Shown here in pieces: positions 62,520 through 64,000 of a DNA stretch of 64,000 nt. The first letter of the stretch is position 1. Each line of letters starts with the position of its first letter. Source of the DNA: an uncultured Clostridium sp. (GTDB taxonomy: Bacteria; Bacillota_I; Bacilli_A; RF39; UBA660); assembly GCA_905193755.1 (NCBI GenBank), contig CAJJPX010000001.1, positions 124,001 to 188,000 on the forward strand, given 5' to 3'. A program made the position numbers and the translations under genes. A model generated the notes under the pieces. That model was not told the origin of the DNA. It made no database searches and saw nothing but the letters and a program-made list of their open reading frames with translations.

Positions 62520-64000
62520 TTATTGTTTTAATTTAACCATCCAGTTATTATATATTTCGCAGTTAGCACTTGTTGGTGGTGGATCAGCTTTTTCCATCTT
62601 CACAATCATTGGTATTTTAAATATTCTACCAAAGGCTACACAAGTACCAGCTTGTAATGTTTTTTGTTTTTCAACAACGTCTTCACTCATATTAGGTACT
62701 GATTTAGATATATATTCTAAGTCAGCCGGATGATTTATTTTAAATATTAAGAAGTTTGCACATTGACTTATAACATTTTCATTTAAATCTGTTGGTCTTT
62801 GAGTAATTAAGTCTAATAATAAACCATATTTACGACCTTCCTTAGCAATTCTTTCAAATATGTTATATCCAAGAAGTGCTTTATCATCACCTTCTAAAAC
62901 ATAACGGTGAGCTTCTTCTAATATCATATGTATTGGGAATGTAGCTCTAGCTTGAAGAGCTCTTGTAAACTTCATGAACATACGTCCAAATATTTTAACA
63001 ACACTACGAGCAAATCTATCATCAACATCTTCTAAATTGAAGTTAACAATTTGACACTTTTTATTACCACTAATTTGAATCTTCTTAATATATTCATCAA
63101 TTGTAGTAAATCCATCATCACTAAAGAATACTGAGTTTTGACGTGTAGCTAAATCATGAAGTCTAACTTTTAAACTCATCGCAGAATCATACATAGCTTC
63201 ATTTAATAAATATCTCTCACTATATAATGTAAAGTTAAGAGCAACTTCTAAATCATGAAGTGAATAACTTACTCCTTCAGCATTATAATTCCATTTACGT
63301 GAATCATCTATAAATCCTTTAATATAGTCTGTAATAATTTTACGTTCAGCAAATCTACCTTCACTATCTATATCAAAGCAATTTCTAAACATACGAGTAA
63401 ATCCAATACCAGGAACTTCAGTTTCAAGTGAAAGTTCTGCTGTATTAGTTTCTGTTAATATCTCAAATATTTGATCCCTAATCTTACTAGATGTTTGATT
63501 AGTATACATTATATTAATTATAGCTTTCGCAAGTATATGATTTTTATAATCTTGAGCTTCTTTATCTTGACGAGCAAACATCTTAACATACACAAGAGCT
63601 GTTTCAACCATAGCTATTTGAGAGAAATTAGTCGCATCAAGTAAATTAAGTACATCATCAAGTTCAAGAAGACACACTGGTATTCTAAGTTTCTCATAGT
63701 CTTTCTTCATATTAGTAGTTATTACTTTAAATGCATAATATGGATTATTTTTACTTAAATCTTTGAATGCATTCATATATTCACCATAACTATCAAATAT
63801 AAAGATATTCGCATTATATGGAATTATTTGACTATTAGGAAATATATTTTGAATAATTCTACATATACCATAAGTTTTACCACTACCAGTATTACCAAAT
63901 ATAGCTGTATGGTTAGAGAATAATTCATCAATACTTACATTTAGTGGGAATTCATTATATAAAGGACTTACTCCAAGTCTTATACTTCTTCCTTCTTCTC
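62520..64000 (-). CDS. HerA/DUF87-type ATP-binding protein, partial (N-terminus off the window)
   Basis: About 493 residues are visible and the frame is open to the right edge, so the N-terminus is missing; a Met at 63776 is internal. Walker A is AIFGNTGSGKTYG (upstream of that Met). The hexameric FtsK/HerA fold continues with MILEEAHRYV (Walker B with the EE pair) and ITQRPTDLNENVISQC. HerA-type translocases process DNA ends with nucleases or act in defence systems. No NurA or SIR2 gene is visible, and the next gene is the GH31 protein. Confidence 0.85.
   Translation of the reverse strand, partial: EEGRSIRLGVSPLYNEFPLNVSIDELFSNHTAIFGNTGSGKTYGICRIIQNIFPNSQIIPYNANIFIFDSYGEYMNAFKDLSKNNPYYAFKVITTNMKKDYEKLRIPVCLLELDDVLNLLDATNFSQIAMVETALVYVKMFARQDKEAQDYKNHILAKAIINIMYTNQTSSKIRDQIFEILTETNTAELSLETEVPGIGFTRMFRNCFDIDSEGRFAERKIITDYIKGFIDDSRKWNYNAEGVSYSLHDLEVALNFTLYSERYLLNEAMYDSAMSLKVRLHDLATRQNSVFFSDDGFTTIDEYIKKIQISGNKKCQIVNFNLEDVDDRFARSVVKIFGRMFMKFTRALQARATFPIHMILEEAHRYVLEGDDKALLGYNIFERIAKEGRKYGLLLDLITQRPTDLNENVISQCANFLIFKINHPADLEYISKSVPNMSEDVVEKQKTLQAGTCVAFGRIFKIPMIVKMEKADPPPTSANCEIYNNWMVKLKQ

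Overview
The window comes from a very AT-rich, low-GC Gram-positive bacterium of the Bacilli/Erysipelotrichia/Mollicutes-related radiation, probably host-associated. The evidence is rpoB-rpoC next to rplJ-rplL with an L10 leader, a T-box upstream of leuS, cdaA-cdaR, the RecD2/AI-2E gene neighbourhood known from Bacillus, sortases with LPxTG pilins (so a cell wall is present), and sporulation-type genes (spoVS, a SigF/SigG-type sigma factor, a SpoIIAA-like STAS protein, a CotD-like coat protein). Trp is TGG and long genes end at normal stops, so the standard bacterial code fits. The exact taxon cannot be fixed from sequence reading alone. Most genes lie on the minus strand.

Layout. 1-186: start of a Bro-N antirepressor-like gene running off the edge. 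476-796: CotD-like spore coat gene with a SigK-like promoter. 957-8157: a sortase-assembled pilus operon (coiled-coil protein, signal peptidase, VWA tip adhesin, major pilin, class C sortase, minor pilin, second sortase). 8349-9095: Fic protein. 9180-13794: a membrane/extracellular module of periplasmic-binding-protein-like, XpaC-like and VWA proteins plus two paralogous secreted proteins. 13854-15149: ffh. 15224-19478: three-gene TIR / SPFH / LRR membrane module. 19553-22302: small orphan genes and a pseudogene. 22500-31625: rpoC, rpoB, ybxB, rplL, rplJ and the L10 leader. 31698-33885: cdaR-cdaA. 34002-43416: housekeeping genes (5-formyl-THF cyclo-ligase, spoVS, AI-2E transporter, recD2, YfhO, DUF1292, lytic transglycosylase). 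43913-43986: tRNA-Arg(CCU). 44026-46780: HD protein, rseP, cdsA. 46865-48229: a degenerate surface protein and an orphan secreted protein. 48251-52684: arcB, arcA and a polar amino-acid ABC importer. 53429-55442: sigma factor, STAS protein and membrane protein. 55524-57023: DUF285 surface protein. 57102-60109: T-box-controlled membrane protein plus leuS. 60087-64000: GH31 family protein and a HerA-type ATPase running off the end.

How they work together. The pilus operon holds everything needed for secretion, polymerisation and anchoring of a three-component pilus. The ABC importer and arginine deiminase/ornithine carbamoyltransferase genes suggest arginine or a related amino acid is taken up and catabolised. 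The STAS-sigma operon resembles spoIIA but lacks the spoIIAB kinase gene, and its STAS protein has Lys at the usual phosphoserine position. Its promoter and leader are nearly identical to those of the antirepressor-like gene 55 kb away.

The most promising under-described systems are the PBP/XpaC/VWA module, the TIR/SPFH/LRR module, and the reduced STAS-sigma operon. Three single-residue points also deserve checking: Asp at the rifamycin His526 position of RpoB, a GH31 protein without its catalytic acid/base, and a LeuRS with an altered editing-site peptide.
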